Below, piece by piece: positions 9,860-19,969 of a stretch of 64,000 nucleotides of DNA. Every line of letters begins with the position of its first letter. Positions within the stretch are counted from its first letter, which is position 1. The notes below the pieces were generated by a model. It ran no database searches and was not told the DNA's origin. It saw only the letters and a program-made list of their open reading frames with translations. Origin of the DNA: Eukaryota sp. TZLM1-RC (lineage: Eukaryota; Metamonada: BaSk clade); NCBI GenBank assembly GCA_040285825.1, contig JAUPSS010000003.1, forward strand, positions 3,410,001-3,474,000, given 5' to 3'. The translations under genes and the position numbers were made by a program.

Positions 9860-10759
9860 ATGCAGAATTTCGTTAACAATCGCACCATATTTCTCTCTCA
9901 AAGAGGGTCAAATCTCAACATTACGCCACTTTGTTGCTGTAATCAGTGCCCACTCTCCGATCACGACTCGAGTAACACCGACTCTGGCCATAATGCAATG
10001 ACGTCTTCCTCTGAGTCATTCTGCTCAAATTCTGTTGATAGCGACATAACACCTTACTGTAACATAAACACTCCTGCATCTTCCGCTATTCCGACCTTCA
10101 CACAGACCCACATTACCAGCGAGGATCCTCTAGAATCCCTGGAAAGAGTAACTAATGATAGGACACAACTCCAGTTACAGGTAGCCCACCTTGAATCTGA
10201 GCTTCAAAGTCTCACTAACCAGCTCAACAGTACAAAAACTTTACTTGAAAGAAAAGAGCAACAATTTGAACGCGAGCGTTGTCTTCTTCAACGGAGAATC
10301 CTTTCTCTTCAACAAAAACCATTGGAAGAACCTGCAAATTCTTTCTCGTGGAGTTTTTCTCCCCGAATAGAGTCACCAAAGCTTTTAAGTACCCGTAGTT
10401 ATTCTAAGGAGGAGTTGGAAATAGCTTCGCTACGTCAACAGTTGGTTGTTCTTGAAAACTTTTCTATGAATATCTCAGAAGAAACTACCATCTTGAGCCA
10501 GCGTTATGAGGAATCTCTACACGATTTACAAACCAAATTTGATCGGGAAGTTGTTTTTTTAAGGACTCACTTAACCGAATCTGATATTTCAAAAAGGAAA
10601 TTCAGTTTTCAAAAAGCCAAAATGGAACAGCAATTGAATAATGAAAGACAATTATTTGCTAATACATTACTTTTAGAGAAGGAAAAACATTTGTTGGAAA
10701 AAAATAATTTAATTCACAATTACCAAAGCCAATTGAAGAAATTAAGAGAAAGTTTGTAA
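9860..10759 (+). CDS. Coiled-coil protein of unknown function
   Basis: 299-aa protein, no family recognised. The first 80 residues are Ser/Thr/Asn-rich with paired cysteines (CCCNQCP). From about residue 90 onward it is a long alpha-helical coiled coil with heptad-like spacing (RTQLQLQVAHLESELQSL; LLERKEQQFERERCLLQRRI), a break with prolines near 155-175, and a second coil to the end. The stop at 10757-10759 is about 100 bp from the 3' end of the convergent CCCH gene. It resembles a cytoskeletal or centrosomal scaffold only in general character. ATG at 9860 is the first in frame. Confidence 0.75.
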   Translation: MQNFVNNRTIFLSQRGSNLNITPLCCCNQCPLSDHDSSNTDSGHNAMTSSSESFCSNSVDSDITPYCNINTPASSAIPTFTQTHITSEDPLESLERVTNDRTQLQLQVAHLESELQSLTNQLNSTKTLLERKEQQFERERCLLQRRILSLQQKPLEEPANSFSWSFSPRIESPKLLSTRSYSKEELEIASLRQQLVVLENFSMNISEETTILSQRYEESLHDLQTKFDREVVFLRTHLTESDISKRKFSFQKAKMEQQLNNERQLFANTLLLEKEKHLLEKNNLIHNYQSQLKKLRESL

Positions 10760-10860
10760 CTAATTGTAAATTCAGATGTTTCAGTTGTAATAAATTCAAA
10801 CAATAAAACACATAGATAAGACTAACATTAAACAATAACAAAACTAAAAGAACAATAGAG

Positions 10861-13644
10861 TCATTCTTTTCGAGAATCAATGCGACCACGACGTTTACTA
10901 GAAGACTTTTTATGTGTAGAGGGACTTGCTGGTTTGCGTACATCCTCTATGGTAGGAACAATAGGAGGGTCTTCCCCCCGTAACACAGCATCAGAAACTC
11001 TAGCTTCCCATTTCATTTGCTCTCTAAGAACTCGTCGTTTCTCGTAGAGCTCCCAAAAGTCAGTAGAATGGGAGAACCTACACGAATCGCCTTCTTCACA
11101 ATGACCGTCTAAAAACAACTTAAAACATGGAGCAAGTTTGGCATCATGGACGTATGGACAACTGGTTCCTCTGTTGCAAGAACCAGACATGAAAAATCTA
11201 CAGGGCTCAGGTATGGGCTTTCCGGAACCTACATGTTTGAACGGACAGGCAGACCCCTTGCGACACATCCCAACTTCAAAGAACTTGCAAGTTTTATCAG
11301 TTTTGGACGTAGATAGTGCTACAGGTTGGGCAGGCAAGGTAGAAGGTGGATGTGAAGGTGGGGAAACAGGACTAGGCCGTGGTGGTGTTGAACTCTGTGT
11401 TGCAGGAGCTTCGCTCTTGTCCTTATCTTTTTTCTTCTTAGTGCGCTTACGTTTTTTGGGAGGTGACTTATTGCTACCAGGAGCATCAAGTACCTGAGAA
11501 GTTCTTTTTGCTGTTGAAGATCCCAGGCCGAGAATTGACCCCAACGAAACTTTTTCAACAGGCTCAGTATCTGACTCAGAGTCAACATCTGAGCCTTTTG
11601 AAGGTTTTGGGTCGTGAGATACAACTGTTGAGATAGATTCTGAAGTCGACTGTTTCTTAGACTGAGGTTGACTTACATCACCAGCGTACCAGACATCAAA
11701 GAATGATTGCTCTGTGACCTTGTCAATAGTGGGAGCGGACATCGTCTCCCCTAAGAGTGTTTCAGAAGATTTCTCAGCTTCTTCAAATGCTTTTGAATAA
11801 TGCTCACTCTCTTCTGGACTGAAATCTTTTTTAGATTCATCTTCTGCACCCGTTGTTTCTAGCCTTTCATTTAAACCTTCATGCACTGCTGCTAAATCAA
11901 CATCCTGCATAAGTTCTGCTATAGATTCCTTCTGTTGCAGTTCTGTTTCTTTTTGTTCAGGAATTTGTAATCCTTGTGATTGCACAGGTGTTCTCTTTTT
12001 CACTTGCTTAATTAGAGATCCCAATATATCATCTCCCTCGAGTTCCTCCTTTTCATCCTCAATTTTTGACTCAGGAGGTTTCTCCTCCACTTCATGTGGT
12101 GGTTGTTGTGATACATACTTTTGCTTTGTTTTTTGATGTGGCTTTTTTGACTTATCTCCGGGTTTTGGTGAGCTTGAACGTAGCAAGGACTCTTCATCTA
12201 AAAATTCTCCCCGATCATCAACCTTTGTTGAGTGTCCGATCTTCTCTTCAAAATAAAACATATTTGAGGTTAGATCGGTTTGGTTAAAATGTTTAATTTG
12301 TCCTTTTTTTATTGCAACAGCAATCGCAGATGTTACATATCGTGTAGGAACAGGTGGTAGAGGGGGCATTTGACAGACTGTTGAACTAGCAACTACTTTG
12401 GAACAATCAGCAAGATTAGGTAGATAGACTCTTGAAACATGACGACCCCAGGATCCTAGGAAAAATTCTAAAATGTTATCTGGAACAGTGTTGATTGGTG
12501 GTGCCAAAGGTGAAGGTAATGTCTGCCCCGGAAACATATGGTGAAGCAATAGCATACGTACCTTTAGATACATTCTGTCAAAAGTGGGATGGCAAATGGA
12601 AAAATTGGTCAATGCAAAAACAGCAGGTTCAGACACTAATATATAATCATTTTTTGCAAAAGAGAATAAAATGTCCAAAATAGGCCGGAAAAACCGATTC
12701 TTGGGTGAACTAAAAAACGCAATCTTTCCATAAGTTAAAATGACAACCGACTTGACCATAGCAGCAAATCTTTTGCTTTGAAGAATTGTTACAAATATTG
12801 GTGATATACGAGGCCACCATTTGTCCGGGTTTGACCTCAGCAGAAGACCCAATGCGTTAGCTGCAGGATATTGCACTAGAAAACATTCAGACTCAGTAAA
12901 AGGATCCGGAGTGAGGTGCTGAGTAGGTTGAGGATCCAGTTCAGCTGCACAAATGTCAAATACTCTCTCTTCTAGATGAGAATCTCCTTGGACATTGCCC
13001 ACAGGACAAACGGCATGACCAAGTGATTGAAAGCAAGCCCAACGTAGACGAAAATGGCGGCCTGGATCCTGGGCAATTCGAAGCCACTCAGGTGCCATTT
13101 GAGCTCTGAGAGCTGCAGAACTCTGACTCATTCTACCGAGACCTATTAACGCGCCCCAAACTATAGAAAGTTTTGCTTTCTTGCTCTGGTACGCCTCAAA
13201 GAAAAAAGGGACTATACTGCTTTGTATATGGGGATATTTGCGACCAATTCGACTCAATGCACAATATGCTGCTTTTCTTACATACTGTGATTGTTCATTT
13301 TCTCGTTTCAATAAAAGAGTAAGTAAATCAAGCATTTGAGACACAATTGTAGGATCATGTGCAGCCAATAAACCAAGAGATCTGACAGCCCATCGCCGGG
13401 GATTAGATCTATGTATCTTTGGATTTTGCAGAACATGTAATATAAGGGTTAAGGCAGGTGGTCGGAGATCAGGTCTTGCTGACGATATGTACACCACAGC
13501 TTGAACAGCCTGCTTGACTACTCGATAATTTTCTGGAGGGTTGTGTATAATCCTGCGACAAAGATCAAACACCGCATTGACCTCTTCTGAAGAATGATCT
13601 GTCAGAAATGCCTCTGCTAGTTGCGGGTTCTCAACTTTATGCAT
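10861..13644 (-). CDS. HEAT/ARM-repeat protein with three CCCH zinc fingers
   Basis: 927-aa intronless protein. Residues 1 to about 380 are helical repeats typical of HEAT/ARM solenoids (VRKAAYCALSRIGRKYPHI; LRWACFQSLGHAV; YPAANALGLLLR). A long low-complexity acidic/Lys-rich linker follows (about 470-785). Three C-x7/8-C-x5-C-x3-H fingers come next at about 786-804 (CKFFEVGMCRKGSACPFKH), 815-833 (CRFFMSGSCNRGTSCPYVH) and 840-859 (CFKLFLDGHCEEGDSCRFSH), then a basic tail. The finger cluster and the following helix resemble ZC3H4/ZC3H6/ZC3H8-type RNA-binding proteins, which act in nuclear RNA surveillance; the ARM domain is not usual for them. The role is inferred to be RNA binding in the nucleus. 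A KKRKRTKKKK run near 715-725 looks like a nuclear localisation signal. Confidence 0.9.
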   Translation of the reverse strand: MHKVENPQLAEAFLTDHSSEEVNAVFDLCRRIIHNPPENYRVVKQAVQAVVYISSARPDLRPPALTLILHVLQNPKIHRSNPRRWAVRSLGLLAAHDPTIVSQMLDLLTLLLKRENEQSQYVRKAAYCALSRIGRKYPHIQSSIVPFFFEAYQSKKAKLSIVWGALIGLGRMSQSSAALRAQMAPEWLRIAQDPGRHFRLRWACFQSLGHAVCPVGNVQGDSHLEERVFDICAAELDPQPTQHLTPDPFTESECFLVQYPAANALGLLLRSNPDKWWPRISPIFVTILQSKRFAAMVKSVVILTYGKIAFFSSPKNRFFRPILDILFSFAKNDYILVSEPAVFALTNFSICHPTFDRMYLKVRMLLLHHMFPGQTLPSPLAPPINTVPDNILEFFLGSWGRHVSRVYLPNLADCSKVVASSTVCQMPPLPPVPTRYVTSAIAVAIKKGQIKHFNQTDLTSNMFYFEEKIGHSTKVDDRGEFLDEESLLRSSSPKPGDKSKKPHQKTKQKYVSQQPPHEVEEKPPESKIEDEKEELEGDDILGSLIKQVKKRTPVQSQGLQIPEQKETELQQKESIAELMQDVDLAAVHEGLNERLETTGAEDESKKDFSPEESEHYSKAFEEAEKSSETLLGETMSAPTIDKVTEQSFFDVWYAGDVSQPQSKKQSTSESISTVVSHDPKPSKGSDVDSESDTEPVEKVSLGSILGLGSSTAKRTSQVLDAPGSNKSPPKKRKRTKKKKDKDKSEAPATQSSTPPRPSPVSPPSHPPSTLPAQPVALSTSKTDKTCKFFEVGMCRKGSACPFKHVGSGKPIPEPCRFFMSGSCNRGTSCPYVHDAKLAPCFKLFLDGHCEEGDSCRFSHSTDFWELYEKRRVLREQMKWEARVSDAVLRGEDPPIVPTIEDVRKPASPSTHKKSSSKRRGRIDSRKE

Positions 13645-13731
13645 TCAACTAGTCTGGAATTCTGTTTTTTGAAAATCACAATTTGAAAAAACAGTTGAGC
13701 CACTCCGTTCAGGCCTATTATCAGTACCTGA

Positions 13732-14276
13732 TTGCAATGGCAGCACTGTTGGTCGATGTTACTCAACCTACTGAATCCTCAAAGTGACAACACTGAAAGA
13801 CAAAGTTTATTGGAACACCATCTACATCAAGGAAAAAGAAAAGCTATTCACCGTAATCGCTTCGACTTTTTATCCGTCGCCAAAAGAGATTCAGCCATTT
13901 TGTCCAGAAAATCAAAGACATGGCTGAAAATCGTGAAGTGATTATTTGGTTTGGGAAAGGAGGTGATGGACCATCCCGTCAAAGAGTGAAAACACCAAGA
14001 AAGCATTTTCTGAAGTATCTCAAGGCTCGATTTCCAAGTGTGAAGGACGGCGATGAATACTATACATCAGCCAAAGTGAACTGTTGCAAACTTTTCCATG
14101 AAGACCTTTACTTCATAGAGAATGGAGAAAGGAAAAAGTCTAAAGCCTATTTTGCATGTCCAGAATGTGGGATGGTTTGGTCAAGAGATATATCTGCATC
14201 GATAAACCAGTGGGAGATTGCAGTAAGCGAGTACTTTTTGAACACTAGACCCCTAGCTTTTAGAAGACCTCAATAA
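13732..14276 (+). pseudogene. Fanzor-like nuclease, family 2, 5'-truncated and frameshifted
   Basis: Second copy of the family seen at 2507-4241. The first part (13732-13890) matches the Arg-rich helix (RQSLLEHHL..GKRKAIHRNRFDF); a frameshift near 13880 then leads into KRFSHF and a 118-codon frame from 13920: WFGKGGDG.SRQRVKTPRKHFL, DEYYTSAKVNCC (second RuvC acidic residue region), CPECGMVWSRDISASIN (zinc ribbon and RuvC-III). It stops at 14276. The N-terminal half is missing. It begins less than 100 bp upstream of the divergent HEAT-CCCH gene. Confidence 0.75.
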
Positions 14277-14322
14277 GAGTCTTCAAATCCAACGTAGTTT
14301 GATCTAAGCCGTTCATCTCCGA

Positions 14323-14929
14323 ATGGTTAAATTTAGACATGTGGATGTGGTTGAAGTATTGAAAACTACAAAAACACTCCGATTGAATTTTCCTGGGCCA
14401 CTACAAAAAAATTTGATAGATTTTGATTTATTATTTGTTTTGTTATCGAATTCACCAGTTTCTACAATAGTTGATGGTGTTGAAATTCAAGCCAAATTAT
14501 ATTCAATTGATGTTATTTGTCATTTGGGTTCGTTTTTAGGAAATAATGATGAAATTACCAAAAAATTGTTTGAAAAGTTGAACTCAATTTCCGATAAAGT
14601 TGACCGAATGATGACTTTAGATATACAGAAACATATCAAATTTACCATTATAAGACTGTGTTTTAGTTCCAATTTCAATCATATATTTCGATCTACAAAT
14701 CCCTTATCACTAGGCCTTTGGCTCAGAAGTTTAATGAGTTACGTGCAAAAGTTTTGTCACAATGACTGGGATGTAAAATGTTCCAAATTCCAGATCATGC
14801 TTATCTTAGTCCACAATCTGGTGGTTTAGGTTGGACGAAGGCTTCTATTCTTGCCTCATGTGCTTTTATTGGTGGATGCAGAAATGCAATCTTTGAGTTT
14901 TCCGAAAGATTTGCAGTATGTGAAGATCT
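14323..14929 (+). mobile_element. Non-LTR retrotransposon family B, 5' part (split)
   Basis: Degenerate end of a family B reverse transcriptase: LLSNSPVSTIVDGVEIQAKLYS and then, after a frameshift, QIPDHAYLSPQSGGLGWTKA and CAFIGGCRNAIFEFSERF, as at 20867-21540 and 52.2-52.7 kb. The sequence breaks at AGATCT (14924-14929), where a family A element is inserted, and resumes at 16962. Confidence 0.8.
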
Positions 14930-16961
14930 TTTTTTTACTCTACTAATTTTTATTCAACAAACAAACATGAAATTCACAATTAAAACTCCACATCCTCAAA
15001 ACCTGCCTCCCCTACATCAAAACAATTAATTGCTAAAGATTCAGAAAATTTCCCAAAAGAAGATAGTGAATCAGAAATTAGTTTTACCATTCCCTTAAAA
15101 ATAGAAAATACAATCCTGTTTTGCCAGTAAACACGATTGAAAATTCTTCCAGTTCTTTCCTTTACAACTACAAAAAAATCCTCAAGGAAAGCCATAGCAG
15201 CCTTACCTAGAGATCCAAGCAAAGAAAAAACAAATGGACATAAATTATATTGGGCATGAGAATTTTCATTAACCGAGGAAATGGGTTTCGCATATTTAGC
15301 AATTTTATATTTTTCGCCTGCAAGAAGAGGATTATTTACATCTGAGTTAATGAGATGTTCGTTACAGGAATTACAAGGGTCAATAGACATGGCGTCCAAA
15401 ATAGTAAAACTACCATTTAAACCAGGAACAACTAGATCACCTCTAGTCAGACCCATAGAAGCTCTGTTGTAACGCGTACTATCAATAATGGGATCATCAA
15501 GAATTAATTTTGATAACAGCGGTTCTAAAAAGGAATCTATTCGATATGATTTGCACATTACATAAATTTGGTCCCTGACGTTATTATGCACTTTGCTTCT
15601 AAACGTAATGAAATGTTTGCAGTTCAAAAGATGAGTAAACAAAAGAGGTTTACTACATTTACAAGTTAAATGATTGGGCAAATTGTTTGGCCACAGAAAA
15701 CAACGAAAACGCATGTTCAGAAGCCATTCATTGTTTTTTGACAAAAGTCCATAAACAGAGGGAACTTGAGTTACTAAAGCAGCAGCTGAACTATCACGAA
15801 TATCCTTTAAAAAATTACCGAAAGCGGGATTTTTAGTTTTGGCCAAGCCATGTCTTGCTTCATAATCCAAGCCTTCATATAATTTAACCAGATGGTGCTG
15901 AAGCTTTTTCAAGCAAAAACGTAAATTTGGAAGTGATCGGGTGGGAATTTCTTGAACATTTTGAGGAAAACACTGAATCCAGATATCACTAGGCAAATTT
16001 TCTAATTCAAATTGCAGTTGATTCAAGTAAAAATTTGATTCACCATTGATCAGATGAACATCAAAAGGGAACCTTTGGAAAAATTCAAAAACAAAATTTT
16101 TACCACCCCCCCAAAATGCTGTACGATGGGGGAGTGGACCTTAAAATATGAGTGAATTTTCCAGAATAACAAATTGTTAAAATAAAAAATTTGATGTGTT
16201 TCTCAATGTCACATTCAGCAATGAAACTAAGATCCTTGTCAAACTTCTCCACTAAATTGTTTAAATGGGAATAAATTTCATCCAAATTGCCAAGCCAACA
16301 TCCAAGAAACTTAAAAGCTTGTTGGTCGTAATTGATAAAAGGAATCTGAGCTCCGCCAATCATCAAAGATTGTTTTTCTTTACCAATCAAGAGACATTTA
16401 GATGGGTTCAAAGCTAAAACAATTTCTTTGTATTTCGCCGCAATGTCTTCAGAAACCCTAGAAATGCTTTCAAAAGAACCAATAATAGAAATGTCATCCA
16501 TATAGGCAACAATACGCAAATCAGGGAAATCTTGTTGTGTCATTTGAATAATATTATGAATAGCCAAACAAAACAGCAAAGGGCCAAGAGGATCACCTTG
16601 TTTCACACCAGAAGAAGATTCAAGGGTAAAGGAGTCAAAAATTAAGTCTGATTTTTTTTCCATAAAATAAATAAAAATATGCAGAAAGTTCAGGAAAATC
16701 TTGCAGAAGCACATCAAAAATACAATTACGTTTCACAGAATTGAAAGCATTTTTGAAATCCAAATTGAAAATATATTGATGTTGTTGACTATTGAAAAAA
16801 ACATCTGAAGTCATTGAAGCAACAGAAGCAGCTTCAATAGTTTTTATACCAAATTGGAAAGGCTTCAAATAGTCCCTTGCTTTAGGAGAAATTCTGTTAA
16901 AAATAAGCGAAGAAAGCAATCTGGTTAATGACTCTCCAATAGCAATTGGTCTAACTCCATC
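14930..16961 (-). mobile_element. Non-LTR retrotransposon family A, nested and 5'-truncated
   Basis: About 2.03-kb insertion flanked by the 6-bp duplication AGATCT (14924-14929 and 16962-16967), with a short poly-A (T8 on the plus strand) at its 3' end. On the minus strand it reads reverse transcriptase motifs RPIAIGESLTRLL, LDFKNAFNSV, GVKQGDPLGPLLF and the catalytic YMDD, then after frameshifts the C-terminal region with CKCGKPLLFTHLLNCKHF (Cys/His finger) and RGDLVVPGL..ILDAMSID (restriction-like endonuclease core). One frameshift lies at a seven-C run near 16107-16113. The 5' part before the RT is missing. Confidence 0.9.
14980..16026 (-). pseudogene. Family A C-terminal finger and endonuclease region
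   Basis: 348 open codons within the nested family A element. A CxC...H...C finger near residues 130-150 is followed by VRDQIYVMCKS, a TRGDLVVPGLNG.FTILDAMSIDPCN endonuclease-like core and a basic C-terminus ending EAGFEDVEF. The reading is continuous with the reverse transcriptase upstream except for a frameshift, so it is part of one former polyprotein, not a separate gene. The same protein recurs at 53.1-54.1 kb and 60.3-61.2 kb. Confidence 0.8.
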
Positions 16962-16967
16962 AGATCT

Positions 16968-18006
16968 ATTAATGACAACACAAAGTTCCACTGTTTTTGC
17001 ATTAAATGAAGAAATTTCAAAAATTGATGCAAAAAAATGGAGTCGATGCTTTCCCCAATCATTTAATGGCAATATTGCAGAAAAGAATCTTTTAAATTTA
17101 AAATACACTCTTCGAACAATACAGAAACGATTGACTGGAATGTATGAAAATGAGCTTTATAATAATATATGCAGATCGGCTGTTTTAAATCAAGATCTTC
17201 ACTCATTGTTATTGGAAAAGGGTGTTTGTGAAAACAATTCATCAGATTCTTCACTTTTTGTAAACATTGTACCACGAAGATTTGGATTGTGTGCCACTAA
17301 TGAAGCATTTCTAACAAAAATGGGATTATATTTGAATATCCCCATTAATCAATTATTATCAAAAGAAAAATGTATTTGTTCGAATTCACCTAAACTCACT
17401 TTGCGCCATGCTCTGAATTGTTCTAAATTGATAACTTTTCGTTCTCCATTACATGATGCTGTTAGAGACACTGTTTTCAATATGGCACAAACTGCAAGAA
17501 TATCGTCTATCAAAGAGCCTCTGCTGAAGGAAACACTTTCTCTGAATAATTTTGGTTCTGATGATAAGTGTGATATATACTGTGATTGGATTGATAATTC
17601 TGAAGCTATTGTTGACTTTGTCTCATGTAATGTTGCAAATGATACTTTGGTTCACAGAAGAAAACTTAACCGTGTACATGCTCTTGATTCTAAAGCAAAA
17701 GAAAAACATAGCAAATATGATTAAGATATTGAAGAAGCTAATGCTGGTAGAAATACACAACTAGTTTTTATTGCTTTCCCATTTTCGATAAATGGAAGAT
17801 TATCAGTTGAAACAGAAACTTTTTTGAATGACTTTCAAAAAATGGTTCAAGAAAAAACAATGAAAAGATTTGATATTTTTTTATGGCGTTCTCGAATTCA
17901 ATTTGCCATTATTAATAGATTACCTCGGTTTTTCAATCGAATAAGAGGAGCTTTAGCCAGACAGCAAGCAGATCAAGATTTTGTAGAGGAAATCCTGGTT
18001 CAATGA
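16968..18006 (+). mobile_element. Non-LTR retrotransposon family B, 3' part (split)
   Basis: Continuation of the family B copy interrupted at 14929: TTQSSTVFALNEEISKIDAK, CICS.SPKLTLRHALNCSKLITFRS (Cys/His finger), VRDTVFNMA and DIYCDWIDNSEAIVDFVSCNVAND (endonuclease-like core). One in-frame stop near 17722 separates the last 90 codons (LSVETETFLNDFQKMVQEK..). It ends close to the next fragment at 18018. Confidence 0.85.
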
Positions 18007-18017
18007 TATTCGTCCCA

Positions 18018-18370
18018 TTAGTTATGAATTAATTTAATTAAGGAAACAGTTAAGGGGTCCTTATATTTTGATTGAGCCATTGGTATAGAAGAATCATTAC
18101 ACACATCAGTGGATCTCACATCAGTAATAATGGTATTACCAGCAAAACCTTCAAGCATTAAATCACCCCTTCTTCGACCAAAAGAATTCAAAGTATCTTC
18201 ATCAACCAAACGGGACAGTAAAGGTTCTAAATAGGGAACAATTCTATGTGATTTTGACATACAATAGAGTTGATCTCTTACTGCATCATAACTTTTGCCA
18301 CTGCAAAAAGATACTGTTTTTGAAAGAAGTAAACTCGGGCAACGAGACTTTGATAGATATTGGAGGAAAT
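18018..18370 (-). mobile_element. Non-LTR retrotransposon family C fragment
   Basis: Reads SHRIVPYLEPLLSRLVDEDTL and RRGDLMLEGFAGNTIITDVRST (endonuclease-like core), similar to 59.6-60.2 kb. It lies tail to tail with the family B copy ending at 18006. Truncated on both sides. Confidence 0.75.
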
Positions 18371-19249
18371 CAAATAAATAATCAAATACATGGCATTTAT
18401 TTCATTTCAACATGTTCTGGTTTACTGCGTCAATATAAACACAAGCAACTATCTCTTTACCATCCCTGTCCTTTTGATTGATCGAGTCTTTTACTATGCA
18501 ATGGATTTGGTGGATAAATTGAGGCTCGTTCCCACCATTGTCAGAATTGATTTTCTAAAATATTCAGTTCTTCTCCATGGGTTAACTCTCGCCTTTGCAC
18601 TAAGCTCATATTCCCATCGACTAAATCATTAAATGAGGAGGATGATCAAACATTCTATAAGTGTTGTTATATGTTCCTATTTTGTTGTCTAACATGTCCC
18701 CAAAATTGCTTACGGCCCTCTGAGTTGAAAACAATTAGTCCTTGAATAAAGAAAACAATATAATGATTATAAGATTGATTGAGCATTTCTTCATTTACTA
18801 TGGTTAATGTTCTAAATAATGGATCTGCAAGAACTACATCAAAATGTGCTCAATTCAATACAACTAATTGTTTTTGTTTCAATAATTTATAATTTAATTG
18901 TTTCGACCATAATTTTGCATCAATCAAAAATAAAGGGCATTTTGTTGACCTTAAATACATTTCGAGGTTGTTTCAGAATCTGATCTCCAATGTTGAAGGT
19001 GTGGTTTTCCAACCAAACAAAAAGTAAATTGAGCAAATATACAAAGTATCAATCATTGACAGATATTGAAGTAGATGTTGATTAAGTAAATTTAATCAAA
19101 AATAAAACTTTGTTTCAAGTCAATAACAAAATTGTCAAAATTGATCCTGCAATATCCAATTCTTTATTGAGCTACAAGTCAATATACATTGCAGTTTTCT
19201 GCATTCAATTGTCACTAGTCTCCTACAATTTCAGTAAAAATTTACAGTT
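18371..19249. other. AT-rich region, nothing recognised
   Basis: Small frames only; none resembles a known protein or a repeat elsewhere in the window. It may be old decayed transposon sequence. Confidence 0.4.
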
Positions 19250-19930
19250 TAATAGTTTCATCTGCTGATAATGAAGCGTTTGTGACACAAATGAGATTAT
19301 CTTCAAATACTCCAATTAAACGATGATTATCAGAATAAAACTGTATTTGGTCGAATTCGCCTCAACTCACCTTGCGTAATGCTCTTAATTGTCCTCAATT
19401 GAACTTTGGGTGCTTCATTACATGATGATGTTAAGGACAATGTTATTTAGCCGAATTTGATCTATTATGCAATAATCTTGTGTATTAAAGAGCCTTTGCT
19501 AAGAGAATCCCTACAATTGAACAAGTTCGATTCTAATATTGACCTTGATGTTTACTGCTGTTAGATTCAAAATTCTGAAGTTATTGTTGACTTTGTCTTC
19601 TGTGATGTTGCAAATGACATTATGGTTCGTAGAAGGAAAATAAATCTGTAAAAGCTTTTGAATTCAACATAAAGAACACGCTCAGAAAATATGAAAATGA
19701 CATCGAAGAAGCTAATGACAATAGAAATTGACAAGTTGTATTTATTCTTTCCCATTTCCTATAAATGAAACACCAGTAGTAGAAGTAGGAAAATTTTCAT
19801 TTATTTTTCTATCAACAATTGAAAAAAAAAGATGAAACACATATGAGATTTGATAATGTGGGACGTTTTAAAAGACGTTTCAATTTGCCAAAATTGATAC
19901 ATTAAAACTGTTTTTTATCAAAATGGAAAC
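19250..19930 (+). mobile_element. Old family B non-LTR fragment
   Basis: Highly degenerate match to the family B C-terminal region: codons for NEAF.TKMRL, LTLR.ALNC and VIVDFVFCDVANDIM are recognisable between stops and gaps. Confidence 0.6.
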
Positions 19931-19969
19931 AAAACAAAAAAACAAGTTTGATCCCAAGTTACATATAAT

